A stretch of DNA of 56,714 nucleotides, from the NCBI GenBank assembly GCA_021782815.1, contig JAJXUO010000016.1, positions 1 through 56,714 of the forward strand, read 5' to 3'. The notes under the pieces were generated by a model that made no database searches, was not told the DNA's origin, and saw only the letters and a program-made list of their open reading frames with translations. The stretch comes from Pseudomonadota bacterium. Its GTDB lineage: Bacteria; Pseudomonadota; Alphaproteobacteria; Rhodospirillales; Magnetospirillaceae. Each line of letters begins with the position of its first letter. The stretch's first letter is position 1. Of this stretch, positions 34,001 to 44,009 are shown piece after piece. Both the position numbers and the translations under genes were made by a program.

Positions 34001-34488
34001 GGCAGCACCCAGCGCAGGGCCACCATGGCCAGCAGGCCGTAAACGGCGGCCAGCACGTCGTCCAGCATGACGCCCAGGCCGCCATGCACCTGGCGGTCGG
34101 CCCAGCAGGCCGGCCAGGGCTTGGTGATATCCAGCAGGCGGAACAGGGCGAAGCCCAGGGCATAGTGGAACAGGGTGGTGGGGGCCAGCAGCAGCACCAG
34201 CCATTGCCCGGCCACCTCGTCGATCACCACCAGTTGCGGGTCCTCGAGGCCGGTGGCGCCGATGGCCCGCCCGGCGGCCCAGATCCCCACCAGGAATACC
34301 AGGCCGGTGGCCGCCGCCAGGGCGTCGGGACCGCCGAGGCGGACGATGATCCAGGCGAAGGGCAGGGCGGCCAGCGAACCCCAGGTGCCGGGAGCCTTGG
34401 GCAGGAGACCGGCGCCGAACCAGGTGGCCAGCAGCAGGGCGGGATCGCGCAAGGAGGGGCGGGCGGGTGGTGTGGTCACGGATATCAT
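33997..34488 (-). CDS. pgpA: Phosphatidylglycerophosphatase A
   Basis: Membrane phosphatase that makes phosphatidylglycerol from phosphatidylglycerophosphate. It has 163 aa with about four hydrophobic segments. PgpA motifs are [51 protein letters not shown] and [17 protein letters not shown]; the Asp/Glu residues bind Mg. I chose ATG 34488 (MISVTTPP). It overlaps the HAD gene stop upstream and the pncC start downstream by 4 bp each, so the three genes are translationally coupled. Confidence 0.93.
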   Translation of the reverse strand: MISVTTPPARPSLRDPALLLATWFGAGLLPKAPGTWGSLAALPFAWIIVRLGGPDALAAATGLVFLVGIWAAGRAIGATGLEDPQLVVIDEVAGQWLVLLLAPTTLFHYALGFALFRLLDITKPWPACWADRQVHGGLGVMLDDVLAAVYGLLAMVALRWVLP

Positions 34489-35171
34489 ACCCCCAGCAGC
34501 GCGGGCAGGGCGGTCAGATCGCTCAACATGGCGCTGGGGCCCGAGGGCAGCCGTTCGGCCGGCAGTCCGGCACGGTTGACCCATGCCACCTGGAAGCCGA
34601 AAGCGGCGGCGCCCGCCACATCCCAGCCATTGGAGGAAACGAAGGCGATCTGTTCCGGCGCCACATGGAAATGGTTGACCGCCAGCCGGTAGACGGCGGG
34701 ATGCGGTTTGAAGATGCCGACGCTCGAGACCGACAGCACGGCGTCCAGCAGCGTCTCCAATCCCGCCGCCGCCACCCCCGAGGCCAGCATGGCCGGGCTG
34801 CCGTTGGAGAGGATGGCCCGGCCCAGTCCGGCCGCCCGCAGGCGGCTCAGCATCTCCGGCACCTCTTCATAGGCGGTGGGGGTGCGGTAGGCGTCCAGCA
34901 GGCGGGCGCGCAAGGTGGCGTTATCGAGGCCGAGGGCGGCACAGGCATAGTCCAGGCTGTCGGCGGTGATCTGCAGAAAATCGGTATGCTGTCCGGTCAG
35001 GCTGCGCAGCCAGCTATATTCCAGTTGCTTGCGCCGCCACAGATCCAGCAGGGCGTCGGTCTTGGCGTCGGCCAGGGGACGGGCGATCTCCGACATGGCG
35101 TTCAGATTGAACAATGTGCCGTAAGCATCGAAAACAACAGCCGAAATTCCATCCAGACGCGTCTTGTTCAT
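34485..35171 (-). CDS. Haloacid dehalogenase, type II (HAD superfamily)
   Basis: A 228-aa HAD hydrolase resembling (S)-2-haloacid dehalogenases, which displace halide from 2-haloalkanoates with inversion. Motif I is [11 protein letters not shown] (nucleophile Asp about residue 15), motif [11 protein letters not shown], motif [14 protein letters not shown], and [16 protein letters not shown] near the end. The pattern SNG and SSNxxD fits L-2-haloacid dehalogenase rather than phosphatases. Its physiological substrate may differ. It is the first gene of a coupled run with pgpA and pncC, and lies 9 bp after the slt stop. Confidence 0.87.
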   Translation of the reverse strand: MNKTRLDGISAVVFDAYGTLFNLNAMSEIARPLADAKTDALLDLWRRKQLEYSWLRSLTGQHTDFLQITADSLDYACAALGLDNATLRARLLDAYRTPTAYEEVPEMLSRLRAAGLGRAILSNGSPAMLASGVAAAGLETLLDAVLSVSSVGIFKPHPAVYRLAVNHFHVAPEQIAFVSSNGWDVAGAAAFGFQVAWVNRAGLPAERLPSGPSAMLSDLTALPALLGV

Positions 35172-35180
35172 TCCACGCTC

Positions 35181-37163
35181 CTAACGTTTCATGTCACCCG
35201 CCAGACTGAGGGCCAGACCGGTGGCGCCCAGGCGGCGACGGTAGATTTCCGTGCCTTCCAACACCCGCTGCACATAATTGCGGGTTTCGGAATAGGGAAT
35301 GCTTTCGATCCAATCCACCGGGTCGATATCGGCGGTACGCGGATCGCCCATTTCCCTGACCCAGCGCTTCACCCGGGTGGGGCCGGCGTTATAGGCGGCG
35401 ATGCTGAGGATATAGGAGCCGTTGAATGTGGATAAAAGACTGCCGAGATAGGCCGAGCCCAAGCGGACATTGAGATCGGGATTGGCGGTCAGCGCCGCCG
35501 TCAGCGTGTCAAGATGGCGATAGCGCAGCCCCAGGCCGTGGGCGACGCGGCTGGCGGTGGTGGGCATCAGCTGCATCAGCCCGCGTGCGCCCACCGAACT
35601 GACGGCTTCGTAATGAAAGGCGCTTTCCTGGCGGATCAGGCCCAGCACCAAGGCTTTTTCCGGTCCCCCCTCCTCGCGGAAGGCGGGAATGGGGTAGCCC
35701 GAGGCGATGAGCGGCACACCTTCGTGCTCGGATCGTTTCGCCACCGCCACGGCAATGTCGGCCCGGCCCAGGCTGGTGGCCAGATTGGCGGCCAGGGCCC
35801 GTTCACCGGGGGTTTTGGCCAGATCGTTCATGTGCAACATGAAGGGGCGGATCAGCTCGCTTTCGCCGATTTCCCCCAGCATGCGCGAAATCCGCACCAG
35901 ATCCTGCTTTTCGAAGAAGGAGATATCCTGGGCGGTGGGCAGCGGATCGGCGGGCATGGGCCACAGCTGATCCCGGCTGATGCGGCCAGCGGCCAGCTGG
36001 CCGTAAAAGGTGGTGACGTTCTGGGCGGCGGCGGCATACCAGCGCGCCGCGTCCTGGCGGCGCTTCAGGGCCTCGCAGCTGCGTCCGGCCCAATAGGCGG
36101 CGCGGGCCCGGCTGCGCGGCGTGGTCACGCGGTCATAGATCTGGGCGAAATGATTGAGCGCCGTCTGGCTGTCGTTCAGGAAGCGCAGGGCGATCCAGCC
36201 GGCCAGCCACTCGGCGTCGGCGTAGCCGCGTCCGCTGGTCTGGCCGTGATCGCGGGCCAGATCATAGGCCAGGGTGATATGGCCCAGCCCCAGTTGCTTG
36301 CGGGCCATGATGGCCCGTTCGGTCCACCACAGTTCGGGATGAACACGGCGGCTGGCCGGGGATTTCAGCAAGGCGATGGCCTGATCGTCCTCGTCGTGGG
36401 CGCGTAAGTAACGCATGCGTTCGAAGATCAGGCCGGGATCGGCGCGCAAGGCGGCGGGCACCCGCGCCAGGGCCTGCTCCGCCCCCGAGGACTCCCGCGC
36501 CAGGGCCAGGCGGGCCAGCCCTTCCAGGCGCACGGCGACGGGTACCCGGTTCAATTGCTGCTGGGCGGCGCTGTCCTGGTGCTCCCACAGCAGACGGTCG
36601 AGCCGGGCGATCTGGTCATGCGCCGTCAGCAGCGCGCCGAAGTCGTTCAGGAAGGTGCTTTCCTGCTGGGCGCCGAAATTTCCCTGGATCCACAGGCGGC
36701 GCAGCAGCGGCGTGGCCTTGGCCTTCTGGCCGCTGGCCAGCAGCGCCTTGCCGTAGGCCATGGCGCCGGCCACCGTGACCGGCGGATCATGGTCGAACCA
36801 GTCCAGCACCGCCTGATCGGGCGTGGCCACGGTGATGGCCTCCTCGGCGCGGCGCATCAGCACCGGGATGTCGGGCCAGCCGGGATTGGCGCGGATGAAA
36901 GCGGTGATGTCGGCGAAGGTGGCGCCGGACTGGGGCGAGACATATTCCATCCAGGCCAGCACCTTGCCCAGCAGGGGGGAGGTGCCCTTCCGCGCCTCGG
37001 CGCGGGCCAGATCGAAACGCTCCTGGTGCGCCGCCTCGAACGCCAGGTGGTAGACCGCTTGATCATGGGGCGACAGCAGATCGGCCCGGGCGGGGGCCGG
37101 GCCGCACAACAGCACGGCCACCAGCGGAACGCCCGCCCAGCGCAGGAGAGAAGCAACCGTCAT
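35181..37163 (-). CDS. slt: Soluble lytic murein transglycosylase
   Basis: Periplasmic enzyme cleaving peptidoglycan with formation of 1,6-anhydromuramic acid. The 660-aa precursor has a signal peptide ending near APARA (about residue 28). A long alpha-helical superhelix (about 30-480) resembles the Slt70 doughnut. The C-terminal GEWL-like catalytic domain has LIRQESAFHYEAVSSVGARG (catalytic Glu) and LMQLMPTTA, followed by IAAYNAGPTRVKRW. I chose ATG 37163 because the signal peptide begins there. A repeat hairpin lies in its leader region. The symbol is by family; the exact paralog is unsure. Confidence 0.9.
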   Translation of the reverse strand: MTVASLLRWAGVPLVAVLLCGPAPARADLLSPHDQAVYHLAFEAAHQERFDLARAEARKGTSPLLGKVLAWMEYVSPQSGATFADITAFIRANPGWPDIPVLMRRAEEAITVATPDQAVLDWFDHDPPVTVAGAMAYGKALLASGQKAKATPLLRRLWIQGNFGAQQESTFLNDFGALLTAHDQIARLDRLLWEHQDSAAQQQLNRVPVAVRLEGLARLALARESSGAEQALARVPAALRADPGLIFERMRYLRAHDEDDQAIALLKSPASRRVHPELWWTERAIMARKQLGLGHITLAYDLARDHGQTSGRGYADAEWLAGWIALRFLNDSQTALNHFAQIYDRVTTPRSRARAAYWAGRSCEALKRRQDAARWYAAAAQNVTTFYGQLAAGRISRDQLWPMPADPLPTAQDISFFEKQDLVRISRMLGEIGESELIRPFMLHMNDLAKTPGERALAANLATSLGRADIAVAVAKRSEHEGVPLIASGYPIPAFREEGGPEKALVLGLIRQESAFHYEAVSSVGARGLMQLMPTTASRVAHGLGLRYRHLDTLTAALTANPDLNVRLGSAYLGSLLSTFNGSYILSIAAYNAGPTRVKRWVREMGDPRTADIDPVDWIESIPYSETRNYVQRVLEGTEIYRRRLGATGLALSLAGDMKR

Positions 37164-37182
37164 CACGTCATGCCATTCCCTA

Positions 37183-37232
37183 ATACCAAATCCCGTTGAT
37201 CGGAACCGATCAACGGAGTCCCTCACGCGGCG
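37183..37232. repeat. Dispersed repeat family I, partial copy in the slt leader
   Basis: Starts with ATACCAAATCCCG and forms a perfect 11-bp hairpin (37193-37203 with 37206-37216, AA loop). It then reads GAGTCCCTCACGCGGCGG. This is the reverse orientation of the right part of the copy at 1-138. Only the terminal hairpin and a short flank remain. Confidence 0.7.
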
Positions 37233-37428
37233 GCGCATTCTAGTGCATTGACGCAGATAAAAGAATTCAAAAACGCGTCGATGCGCATCAGCCAGGGCGG
37301 CGTTTGAGCATTGAAAAAGCTGAGATTTTTCGCTCTTGCAGACCCAGGTGCATAGACCCGATCAAATGGTTCAAGGTACCAGGCCGGGGAAACGGCGGCG
37401 GGCAATGCCCTTTCATCGCATCCAGGCC

Positions 37429-37457
37429 TTGCGGCTTGTGCCGGAGGGGGCTATGGT
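37429..37457 (+). promoter_or_regulatory. Candidate sigma-70 promoter of dapA
   Basis: TTGCGG (37429-37434) and TATGGT (37452-37457) are separated by 17 bases. The predicted start is near 37464, about 35 bases before the dapA ATG. Confidence 0.4.
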
Positions 37458-37498
37458 CTTTGCCTTTTCGCTGCTATGCGCTTTACGGAGCATCTCCC

Positions 37499-38374
37499 AT
37501 GTTCAAGGGTTCGTTCACCGCCCTGATCACCCCGTTCACCGACAACGGCGTGGATGAGACGGTATACCAGTCCTTCGTGGAGTGGCAGATCGCCCAGGGC
37601 ACCGACGGCCTCGTGCCGTGCGGTACCACCGGCGAATCGCCGACCCTCAGCCACGAGGAACATCATCGTGTGGTCGAACTGTGCGTGGACGTGGCGAAAA
37701 GCAAAAAGGTGCCGGTGATCGCCGGCGCCGGGTCCAATTCCACCGCCGAGGCCATTTCCCTGGCCGCCCACGCCAAGACGGCGGGGGCCGATGCCGTTCT
37801 GGTGGTGACGCCCTATTACAACAAGCCGACCCAGGAAGGCCTTTATCAGCATTACAAGGCCATTCACGATGCGGTGGACATCCCCATCGTGATCTACAAC
37901 ATCCCGGGCCGTTGCGTGATCGATATGAGCGTCGAAACCATGGCGCGGCTGGCCAGGCTGCCCAATATCGTCGGGGTGAAGGACGCCACCAACGATCTGG
38001 GCCGCCCCATCAAGACCCGCGCCCTGTGCGGCGATGATTTCGCGCAGCTTTCCGGCGAGGACGGCACCGCCGTGGCCTTCCTGGCCCAGGGCGGGCATGG
38101 CTGCATTTCCGTGACCTCGAACATCGCGCCCCGGCTCTGCGCCGAGATGCAGGATGCCTGGGCCGCCGGAAATTATGCCCGCGTGGCCGAACTGCGCGAT
38201 AAGCTGGCGCCGTTGCACGACGCCATGTTCTGCGAAACCAACCCGGCGCCGGTGAAATACGCCGCCAGCCTGCTGGGCTGGGGCAACGGCAAGGTGCGCC
38301 TGCCGCTGACGGCGATTTCCGAGGCCAGCCAGCAGCGGGTCAAAGCCGCCATGCAGGCCTGCGGCCTGATCTGA
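37499..38374 (+). CDS. dapA: 4-hydroxy-tetrahydrodipicolinate synthase
   Basis: Condenses pyruvate with aspartate semialdehyde in the diaminopimelate/lysine pathway. It has 291 aa, the standard length. Motifs are [13 protein letters not shown] at the start, [12 protein letters not shown] (Thr-Thr pair), [18 protein letters not shown] (catalytic Tyr) and [11 protein letters not shown] (Schiff-base Lys near 161). I set the start at ATG 37499 with GGAG upstream. smpB follows after 22 bp. Confidence 0.96.
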   Translation: MFKGSFTALITPFTDNGVDETVYQSFVEWQIAQGTDGLVPCGTTGESPTLSHEEHHRVVELCVDVAKSKKVPVIAGAGSNSTAEAISLAAHAKTAGADAVLVVTPYYNKPTQEGLYQHYKAIHDAVDIPIVIYNIPGRCVIDMSVETMARLARLPNIVGVKDATNDLGRPIKTRALCGDDFAQLSGEDGTAVAFLAQGGHGCISVTSNIAPRLCAEMQDAWAAGNYARVAELRDKLAPLHDAMFCETNPAPVKYAASLLGWGNGKVRLPLTAISEASQQRVKAAMQACGLI

Positions 38375-38396
38375 AGCGGAGAGGTTTTTCCCCATC

Positions 38397-38876
38397 ATGG
38401 CACGCCCGACCCTGATCGCAGGCCGTATCGCCGCCGAGAACAGGCGGGCGCGCCATGAATATACCATTCTGGACACCCTGGAAGCCGGCATCATGCTGGA
38501 GGGGACCGAGGTGAAGTCGCTGCGCCTCGGCCGCTCCAATCTGGCCGAGGCCTATGCCGGACAGCAGGCGGGGGAGCTTTACCTCTTCAACTGCTATATC
38601 CCGGAATATCAGGCCAAAACCTTCTTCACCCACGAAACCCGCCGGGCCCGCAAACTGCTGGTGCACCGCAAGGAGTTGCGCAAGCTTCTGGGCGCCATCA
38701 CCCGCGAGGGCATGACCCTGGTGCCGCTGGACATCCATTTCAACGACCGCGGTCTGGCCAAGGTCACCCTGGGTCTGGCCAAGGGCAAGAAGCTGCACGA
38801 CAAGCGCGCCGCCGAAAAGGACCGCGACTGGAAGCGCGACAAGGCGCGCATCATGCGCCACAAGGGCGGCGACTAG
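38397..38876 (+). CDS. smpB: SsrA-binding protein
   Basis: Binds tmRNA and brings it to stalled ribosomes for trans-translation. It has 159 aa. Family features are [50 protein letters not shown] and [12 protein letters not shown] in the basic tail. No ssrA gene is seen nearby. It is probably co-transcribed with dapA, a pairing common in alphaproteobacteria. Confidence 0.96.
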   Translation: MARPTLIAGRIAAENRRARHEYTILDTLEAGIMLEGTEVKSLRLGRSNLAEAYAGQQAGELYLFNCYIPEYQAKTFFTHETRRARKLLVHRKELRKLLGAITREGMTLVPLDIHFNDRGLAKVTLGLAKGKKLHDKRAAEKDRDWKRDKARIMRHKGGD

Positions 38877-38907
38877 AGCCGTTTCCGCTTGTGGATGTGA
38901 CTGCGGC

Positions 38908-39315
38908 TCAGCTCAGGGTTTGGATATAGGGGCGATAGGGCATGTCGTCGCGCAGGATGTGATCCAGCAGCCAGTTGCGGAAGAAGGTCACTGTTTCCAC
39001 GGTGATGTCGCGCGCTTCCGTGCGGCCCTGGATATAATCCTCCTGGAAACGGCTGACATGCTGCAAAAGGCCGATATGGGCATCCTGGTGCAGGGCAAGA
39101 TGCGGGTAGCCATGCCGGTCCAGCAGATTTTCCTCGTGGCGGAAATGCTCGCGGGTTTTATCGATCAGGCCGCTGAGGATCGCTTCCAGTTCCTCGGGCG
39201 AGGCCCCCGCCTGGCTGCGGGCGAAAAAATGGTTCACAAGATCGGCCAGCGCCTTATGTTCCGCATCGATCAGCGGAATGCCGAGCTTGTATTGATCGGA
39301 CCATTCAATCTGCAT
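38908..39315 (-). CDS. Bacteriohemerythrin
   Basis: Single-domain hemerythrin-like protein of 135 aa with a di-iron, oxygen-binding four-helix bundle. Ligand positions fit the family: His in IDAEHKAL, His and Glu in EHFRHEENLL, two His in HLALHQDAH, and His/Asp in WLLDHILRDD. I chose the ATG at 39315 (MQIEWSDQYKLGIPLIDAEH), where conservation begins; an ATG at 39351 would add 12 residues, and neither has a strong ribosome site. Such proteins are abundant in Magnetospirillum-type bacteria and may buffer oxygen or deliver it to enzymes. Confidence 0.88.
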   Translation of the reverse strand: MQIEWSDQYKLGIPLIDAEHKALADLVNHFFARSQAGASPEELEAILSGLIDKTREHFRHEENLLDRHGYPHLALHQDAHIGLLQHVSRFQEDYIQGRTEARDITVETVTFFRNWLLDHILRDDMPYRPYIQTLS

Positions 39316-39382
39316 GGCCGTTCCGTCCGTTTGCTTCAGTGTCTCGCCCATATCATGGAGCCAAGCCCGTTCAATGAAAAGA

Positions 39383-40018
39383 TCAAACCTGGGCCAGGGC
39401 TTTGGCGCGGGCGAAGACGGCGTGGAACATGGCCTCGGTCAGGCGGCCGGTATTGGTGTTGAGGCGTGAGCAGTGGTAGCTGTCGAGCATATGGCGGCCG
39501 CCGGGCAAAGCGTGTTCGGCCCCATGGGCGAAGGGCGCGGCGGATTTTTTCAGGCCGCAGGCCGCCAGCACGGCGTCATGGGCCACGCCGCCCAGGGCCA
39601 GGATCGCCTTCAGGCGCGGCATGGCGGCCATTTCGCTGGCGAGATAAGGGCGGCAGGCCTTGGTTTCGGCCGGCGTGGGGCGGTTGGCCGGGGGCACGCA
39701 GCGCACGGCGTTGGTGATGCGGCAGTCCACCAGGGTCAGGCCGTCGTCGGCCCGTTCGGCATACCGGCCCCGGGCATTGCCGAAGGCCAGCAGGGTGCCG
39801 TAGAGCAGATCGCCGGCCCAATCGCCGGTGAAAGGGCGGCCGGTGGCGTTGGCGCCGCGCAGGCCGGGGGCCAGCCCCACGATCAGCAGCGGCGCGGTCA
39901 GGGCGCCGAAACTGGGCACCGGCGCATTATGCCAATCGGCGAAACGGGCGCGGTTCTCGGCGCGGAACTGCGCAAGACGCGGGCAGAGCCCGCAATCGGC
40001 CGTGGGCTCGGACGGCAT
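39383..40018 (-). CDS. Uracil-DNA glycosylase, family 5 (UDGb)
   Basis: Removes uracil, and in this family also hypoxanthine and other deaminated bases, from DNA. It has 211 aa. Motif A is GLAPGLRGANATGRPFTGD, and motif B is the family-5 variant DSYHCSRLNTNTGRLT. Cysteines in CGLCPRL near the N-terminus plus Cys near 98-118 fit the iron-sulfur cluster. The polar Asp/Asn of family 1 is missing in motif A, as expected. The ATG at 40018 overlaps the stop of the NYN gene by one base. Confidence 0.87.
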   Translation of the reverse strand: MPSEPTADCGLCPRLAQFRAENRARFADWHNAPVPSFGALTAPLLIVGLAPGLRGANATGRPFTGDWAGDLLYGTLLAFGNARGRYAERADDGLTLVDCRITNAVRCVPPANRPTPAETKACRPYLASEMAAMPRLKAILALGGVAHDAVLAACGLKKSAAPFAHGAEHALPGGRHMLDSYHCSRLNTNTGRLTEAMFHAVFARAKALAQV

Positions 40019-40614
40019 CAGTAGTCGTCTTCCTCGTAATCGTCGCCGTCGTCCACATGATAGTTGTCGCGCGCCGGGCTTTGGCTGCGGGAAATCTGCG
40101 GGGCCAGATCCATCAGTTCTATGAAGATGTCGGCCTGGCGGCGCAGTTCGTCGGCCACCATGGGCGGCTGAGACCGTACGGTGCTGACCACGGTGACGCG
40201 CACGCCCTTGCGCTGCACCGCGTCCACCAGGCGGCGGAAATCGCCATCGCCAGAGAACAGCACCACATGATCGAGATACTGGGCCATTTCCATGACGTCA
40301 ATGGCCAGTTCGATATCCATGTTGCCTTTGATCTTGCGTCGCCCGGCGGCGTCAGTGAATTCCTTGGTGGGCTTGGTCACCATGGTGAAGCCGTTATAGT
40401 CCAGCCAGTCCACCAGGGGGCGGATCGGAGAATATTCCTGGTCTTCCACCAGGGCGGTATAGTAGAAGGCGCGAATAAGGCGGCCCTTACCGGCAAAAAG
40501 CTTTAGCAACCGCTTATAATCAATGTCGAAGCCCAGGGCGCGGGCGGCGGCATAAAGGTTGGAACCATCGATAAAAAGGCCAATACGCTCTTCGGAATAG
40601 AAAATCATCGACAT
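40018..40614 (-). CDS. NYN domain protein (LabA/DUF88 family)
   Basis: A 198-aa PIN-like protein predicted to bind or cut RNA. Conserved acidic residues are visible: GLFIDGSNLYAAARAL (first Asp), GNMDIELAIDVMEMAQYLD and LFSGDGDFRRLVDAVQRKG. The C-terminus is a very acidic tail (about 180-198, ending DDYEEDDY). I chose ATG 40614 over a GTG one codon upstream. LabA-like proteins are conserved in alphaproteobacteria, often beside folK and rpoZ as here; the exact role is unknown. Confidence 0.85.
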   Translation of the reverse strand: MSMIFYSEERIGLFIDGSNLYAAARALGFDIDYKRLLKLFAGKGRLIRAFYYTALVEDQEYSPIRPLVDWLDYNGFTMVTKPTKEFTDAAGRRKIKGNMDIELAIDVMEMAQYLDHVVLFSGDGDFRRLVDAVQRKGVRVTVVSTVRSQPPMVADELRRQADIFIELMDLAPQISRSQSPARDNYHVDDGDDYEEDDY

Positions 40615-40692
40615 CACAATATCTCGCCTGGCGACAGCCGCATGGGCTGGAATAAATTAAAGCTATTAACACCTCACCTTAGGGCCTGCGGC

Positions 40693-41247
40693 ATGACACG
40701 GCAAGAGCCATCGAATATTTCCCGGCATTCGAGCGCATTCAGCGATGACGAGGCGGTTCTGATCGCCTTCGGCGCGAACCTTCCCAGCCGGCATGGAACC
40801 CCGAGGGAAACCTTGGAGGCGGCTCTCCGCCGGTTGGAGGAGCGGGGCCTGCGCATTCTGGCCCGCTCGCGCTTCTGGCTGACCGAGCCGGTTCCGGTCT
40901 CCGACCAGCCCTGGTTCGTCAACGGGGTGTGCGCGGTCGAAACGGATTTGTCCCCCGCGGCGCTGCTGGCCCTGTTGCACGCGGTGGAGGAGGAGTTCGG
41001 CCGGGTGCGCAGCGTTCCCAACGCGCCGCGCGTGCTGGATCTGGATCTGCTGGCCCATGGCCGCCGCATCGTTCCCGGCGAAGCGGGGCGGGGGCTGTGC
41101 CTGCCCCATCCCCGCTTAAGCGAGCGGGCCTTCGTGTTGCTGCCGTTAAGGGATGTGGCGCCGGGCTGGGTGCATCCCCTTAGCGGCGAGGGCCTTTCCG
41201 GCATGATCGAGCGCCTGCCCGCCGATCAGAAGGCGGTTCCGGCATAG
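40693..41247 (+). CDS. folK: 2-amino-4-hydroxy-6-hydroxymethyldihydropteridine diphosphokinase
   Basis: Transfers pyrophosphate from ATP to hydroxymethyl-dihydropterin in folate synthesis. It has 184 aa. HPPK motifs are LIAFGANLPSRHG, YxTEP-like FWLTEPVPVSDQPWFVNGV, RVLDLDLLAHG (Mg-binding Asp pair) and LPHPRLSERAFVLLPL. I chose ATG 40693, since the part upstream is not conserved. It is divergent from the NYN gene and followed by rpoZ. Confidence 0.94.
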   Translation: MTRQEPSNISRHSSAFSDDEAVLIAFGANLPSRHGTPRETLEAALRRLEERGLRILARSRFWLTEPVPVSDQPWFVNGVCAVETDLSPAALLALLHAVEEEFGRVRSVPNAPRVLDLDLLAHGRRIVPGEAGRGLCLPHPRLSERAFVLLPLRDVAPGWVHPLSGEGLSGMIERLPADQKAVPA

Positions 41248-41268
41248 CATGCATGCGCGACGAACTCC

Positions 41269-41297
41269 TTGCTTTGACTTTGGCATCTCAATATATA
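41269..41297 (+). promoter_or_regulatory. Candidate sigma-70 promoter of rpoZ
   Basis: TTGCTT (41269-41274) and TATATA (41292-41297) are 17 bases apart. The predicted start is near 41304, about 33 bases before the rpoZ ATG, which has GGAG upstream. Confidence 0.6.
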
Positions 41298-41336
41298 TCC
41301 TGATCAGATGCCTTTTGTGCCCTGGAGTGTGATTGC

Positions 41337-41726
41337 ATGGCCCGCGTTACGGTTGAAGATTGCGTTATCAAGGTCCCGAACCGCTTTGAGCTGGTGATGC
41401 TGGCCGGGCAGCGCGCCCGCGATATTTCCTCGGGCAGCTCCCTGACCGTCGAACGCGACAACGACAAGAACCCGGTGGTCGCCCTGCGCGAGATCGCCGA
41501 TCAGACCGTCGATCTGGAGGCGTTGCGCAATGCCGTGGTCACCGGCCTGCAGAAGCATGTCGAGGTGGACGAGCCGGAAGAGGACGAGATCGACATGATG
41601 TCCGGTCATGATCTGCTGCTGGATGCCGGCGGGGAAAGCCTGCTGGATGATGAAAGCGGCGAGACCGGCCTTTCGATCCATGATGATGGCGCCGATCTGG
41701 GCGCCGCCGATTTCGACGAAGAATAA
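41337..41726 (+). CDS. rpoZ: RNA polymerase omega subunit
   Basis: Small subunit that helps assemble RNA polymerase by binding beta-prime. It has 129 aa. The core is [33 protein letters not shown] and [19 protein letters not shown]. The last 55 residues are an acidic extension typical of alphaproteobacteria. It is followed by a terminator and then rsh, echoing the rpoZ-spoT order of E. coli. Confidence 0.95.
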   Translation: MARVTVEDCVIKVPNRFELVMLAGQRARDISSGSSLTVERDNDKNPVVALREIADQTVDLEALRNAVVTGLQKHVEVDEPEEDEIDMMSGHDLLLDAGGESLLDDESGETGLSIHDDGADLGAADFDEE

Positions 41727-41747
41727 GAGGCTCTTTTCTTCGCAAGC

Positions 41748-41787
41748 CGGGCGGTCGATATAATAAATCGGGCCGCCCGTTCTTTTT
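41748..41787 (+). terminator. Terminator between rpoZ and rsh
   Basis: A GC stem pairing 41748-41759 with 41767-41779, with one wobble and one bulge, followed by TTCTTTTT. It would end rpoZ transcripts before rsh. Confidence 0.75.
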
Positions 41788-41836
41788 GCGCTACGGCCCG
41801 GAAATCCCGGCTCCAACAATGGGAGGGCGCCTGGCG

Positions 41837-43993
41837 ATGCTGCGTCAGTTCGAACTGGTTGAGCTTGTCACATCCTACGATCCCGCCGCGGACGAGGGGG
41901 CGCTGAACCGGGCCTATGTTTATGCCATGAAGATGCATGGCTCGCAGCTGCGCGCCTCGGGCGATCCCTACTTTTCCCATCCCATCGAGGTGGCGGGCAT
42001 TCTCACCCGCTTCAAGCTCGATTGCGCCTCCATCATCACCGCGCTTCTGCACGACACCATCGAGGACACTCCGGCCACCTTCGAGGATATCGAACGATTG
42101 TTCGGGGCCGATATCGCCCGCATGGTGGACGGCGTGACCAAGCTGTCGCGCATCGAACTGCAGTCGGATCACAGCAAACAGGCGGAAAATTTCCGCAAGC
42201 TGGTGCTGGCCATGTCGGAAGACATCCGGGTGCTGCTGGTGAAACTGGCCGACCGGGTGCACAACATGCGCACCCTGCATTACATCCGCAACCCCGACAA
42301 GCGCCGTCGTATCGCCCTGGAAACCATGGAGATCTACGCGCCGCTGGCCGAACGCATCGGCATGTCGGAGGTGAAGAACGAGCTGGAAGACCTGGCTTTC
42401 GCCGAGCTGCATCCCGATGTGCGCGATTCCCTGATCGCCCGCCTGAGCTACCTGCGCGAGCAGGGCGGCGGCCTGATCGGCCGCATTCTGGATCAGCTGC
42501 GCCAGATCCTGGAGGAGAACGGCGTCGAGGCCACGGTGTCGGGCCGCGAGAAAACGCCCTTTTCCATCTGGCGCAAGATGCAGATGAAAAACGTGGCCTT
42601 CGAACAGCTGTCCGACATCATGGCCTTCCGCGTGCTGGTGCATTCGGTGGAGGATTGTTATCGCGCCCTGGGCGTGATTCACAGCCACTATCCCATGGTG
42701 CCCAACCGCTTCAAGGACTACATCTCCACTCCCAAGCCCAACGGCTACCGTAGCCTGCATACCGGCATTTTCGGACCGGAACGCCATCGTATCGAAATCC
42801 AGATCCGCACCGAGGACATGCACGAGGTCTCGGAACTGGGGGTGGCGGCGCATTGGAGCTACAAGCAGAAACAGCAGACCGACGGCCGCCAGTACCGCTG
42901 GCTGCGCGAACTGCTGGACATCATGGAGCATGCCTCGAACCCCGAGGAGTTTCTGGAACATACCAAGCTGGAGATGTTCCAGGATCAGGTGTTCTGCTTC
43001 ACCCCCAAGGGCGATCTCATCGCCCTGCCCAGCGGCGCCTGCACCGTGGACTTCGCCTATGCGGTGCATTCCCAGGTGGGCGATACCTGCGTCGGCGCCA
43101 AGATCAACGGCCGCATCATGCCGTTGCGCACCCAGCTGAACAACGGCGACCAGGTGGAGATCATCACCTCCAAGGCGCAAACCCCCAATCCCACCTGGGA
43201 GCGCTTCGTGGTCACCGGGCGGGCGCGGGCGCGCATCCGCCGCTTCATCCGCACCCAGCAGCGGGTGCAGTTCGTCGATCTGGGCCGCGCCATCCTCAAC
43301 CGCGCCTTCAAGCAGGAAGGCTACGACTTTACCGAAAAGGCCCTGGACGGCGTTCTGAAGATCTTCAAGGCCGCCAACGCCGAGGATCTGGTGGTGCTGG
43401 TGGGCGAGGGCAATCTCACCGGGCGCGATGTGGTCTCGGCGGTTTACCCCGAGCTGAAAACCGCGCAACAGAAGGCGCAGCTGGCCGCCGCCCAGCAGAT
43501 CCCCGATATCAAGCGGACGGTGAAAAAGCCCTTCAACGGCCAGGTCAGCCCCATTCGCGGTCTGGTGCCGGGCATGGCCACCCATTTCGCCGGCTGCTGT
43601 CACCCGCTGCCGGGCGACCGTATCGTCGGTATCGTCAATACCGGCAAGGGCGTGACCATCCACACCATCGATTGCGAAACCCTGGCCCAGTACGGCGAGG
43701 CGCCGGAACGCTGGCTGGATCTGTCGTGGAACCAGGATCCCGCCACCAAGGACATGCATCTGGGCCGTTTGAGCCTGGTGGTGAGCAACGATGCCACCTC
43801 TCTCGGCACCCTGACCACGGTGATCGCCAAGAATCAGGGCAATATTTCCAATCTCAAGGTCACCAACCGCGCCGCCGATTTTTCGGAAATGATCATCGAT
43901 GTGGATGTGCGCGACGTGAAGCATCTGACCAACATCATTGCCGCGCTGCGGGCCACCCCGATGATCAATTCGGTGGAACGGGGCCGCAGCTGA
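41837..43993 (+). CDS. rsh: Bifunctional (p)ppGpp synthetase/hydrolase (RelA/SpoT family)
   Basis: Makes and degrades the alarmone (p)ppGpp. It has 718 aa. The HD hydrolase domain (about 30-180) keeps the key residues [18 protein letters not shown] and [11 protein letters not shown], so hydrolysis should be active. The synthetase domain (about 230-345) has [14 protein letters not shown] and [22 protein letters not shown] (about 385-445, [16 protein letters not shown]) and C-terminal ACT domains follow. I chose ATG 41837 ([11 protein letters not shown]) as the family start; an ATG at 41819 is possible. This is the single-copy alphaproteobacterial Rsh type. Confidence 0.95.
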   Translation: MLRQFELVELVTSYDPAADEGALNRAYVYAMKMHGSQLRASGDPYFSHPIEVAGILTRFKLDCASIITALLHDTIEDTPATFEDIERLFGADIARMVDGVTKLSRIELQSDHSKQAENFRKLVLAMSEDIRVLLVKLADRVHNMRTLHYIRNPDKRRRIALETMEIYAPLAERIGMSEVKNELEDLAFAELHPDVRDSLIARLSYLREQGGGLIGRILDQLRQILEENGVEATVSGREKTPFSIWRKMQMKNVAFEQLSDIMAFRVLVHSVEDCYRALGVIHSHYPMVPNRFKDYISTPKPNGYRSLHTGIFGPERHRIEIQIRTEDMHEVSELGVAAHWSYKQKQQTDGRQYRWLRELLDIMEHASNPEEFLEHTKLEMFQDQVFCFTPKGDLIALPSGACTVDFAYAVHSQVGDTCVGAKINGRIMPLRTQLNNGDQVEIITSKAQTPNPTWERFVVTGRARARIRRFIRTQQRVQFVDLGRAILNRAFKQEGYDFTEKALDGVLKIFKAANAEDLVVLVGEGNLTGRDVVSAVYPELKTAQQKAQLAAAQQIPDIKRTVKKPFNGQVSPIRGLVPGMATHFAGCCHPLPGDRIVGIVNTGKGVTIHTIDCETLAQYGEAPERWLDLSWNQDPATKDMHLGRLSLVVSNDATSLGTLTTVIAKNQGNISNLKVTNRAADFSEMIIDVDVRDVKHLTNIIAALRATPMINSVERGRS

Positions 43994-44009
43994 ACGAGGA
44001 GAGAGCGCG

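Larger units (their letters stand above)
37164..37498. other. 335-bp intergenic region between slt and dapA
   Basis: Divergent control region. It holds a partial family I repeat (about 37183-37232), AT-rich sequence around 37255-37330, and a candidate dapA promoter at 37429-37457. No further gene was recognised. Confidence 0.7.

Noticed and set aside
37193-37216. FNR-type site (TTGAT...ATCAA) upstream of slt
   Set aside because: The half-sites are eight bases apart rather than four, and the sequence is the arm pair of a family I repeat hairpin.
38877-38907. tmRNA (ssrA) gene beside smpB
   Set aside because: The gap is only 31 bp and no tRNA-like ends are seen in the surrounding sequence.
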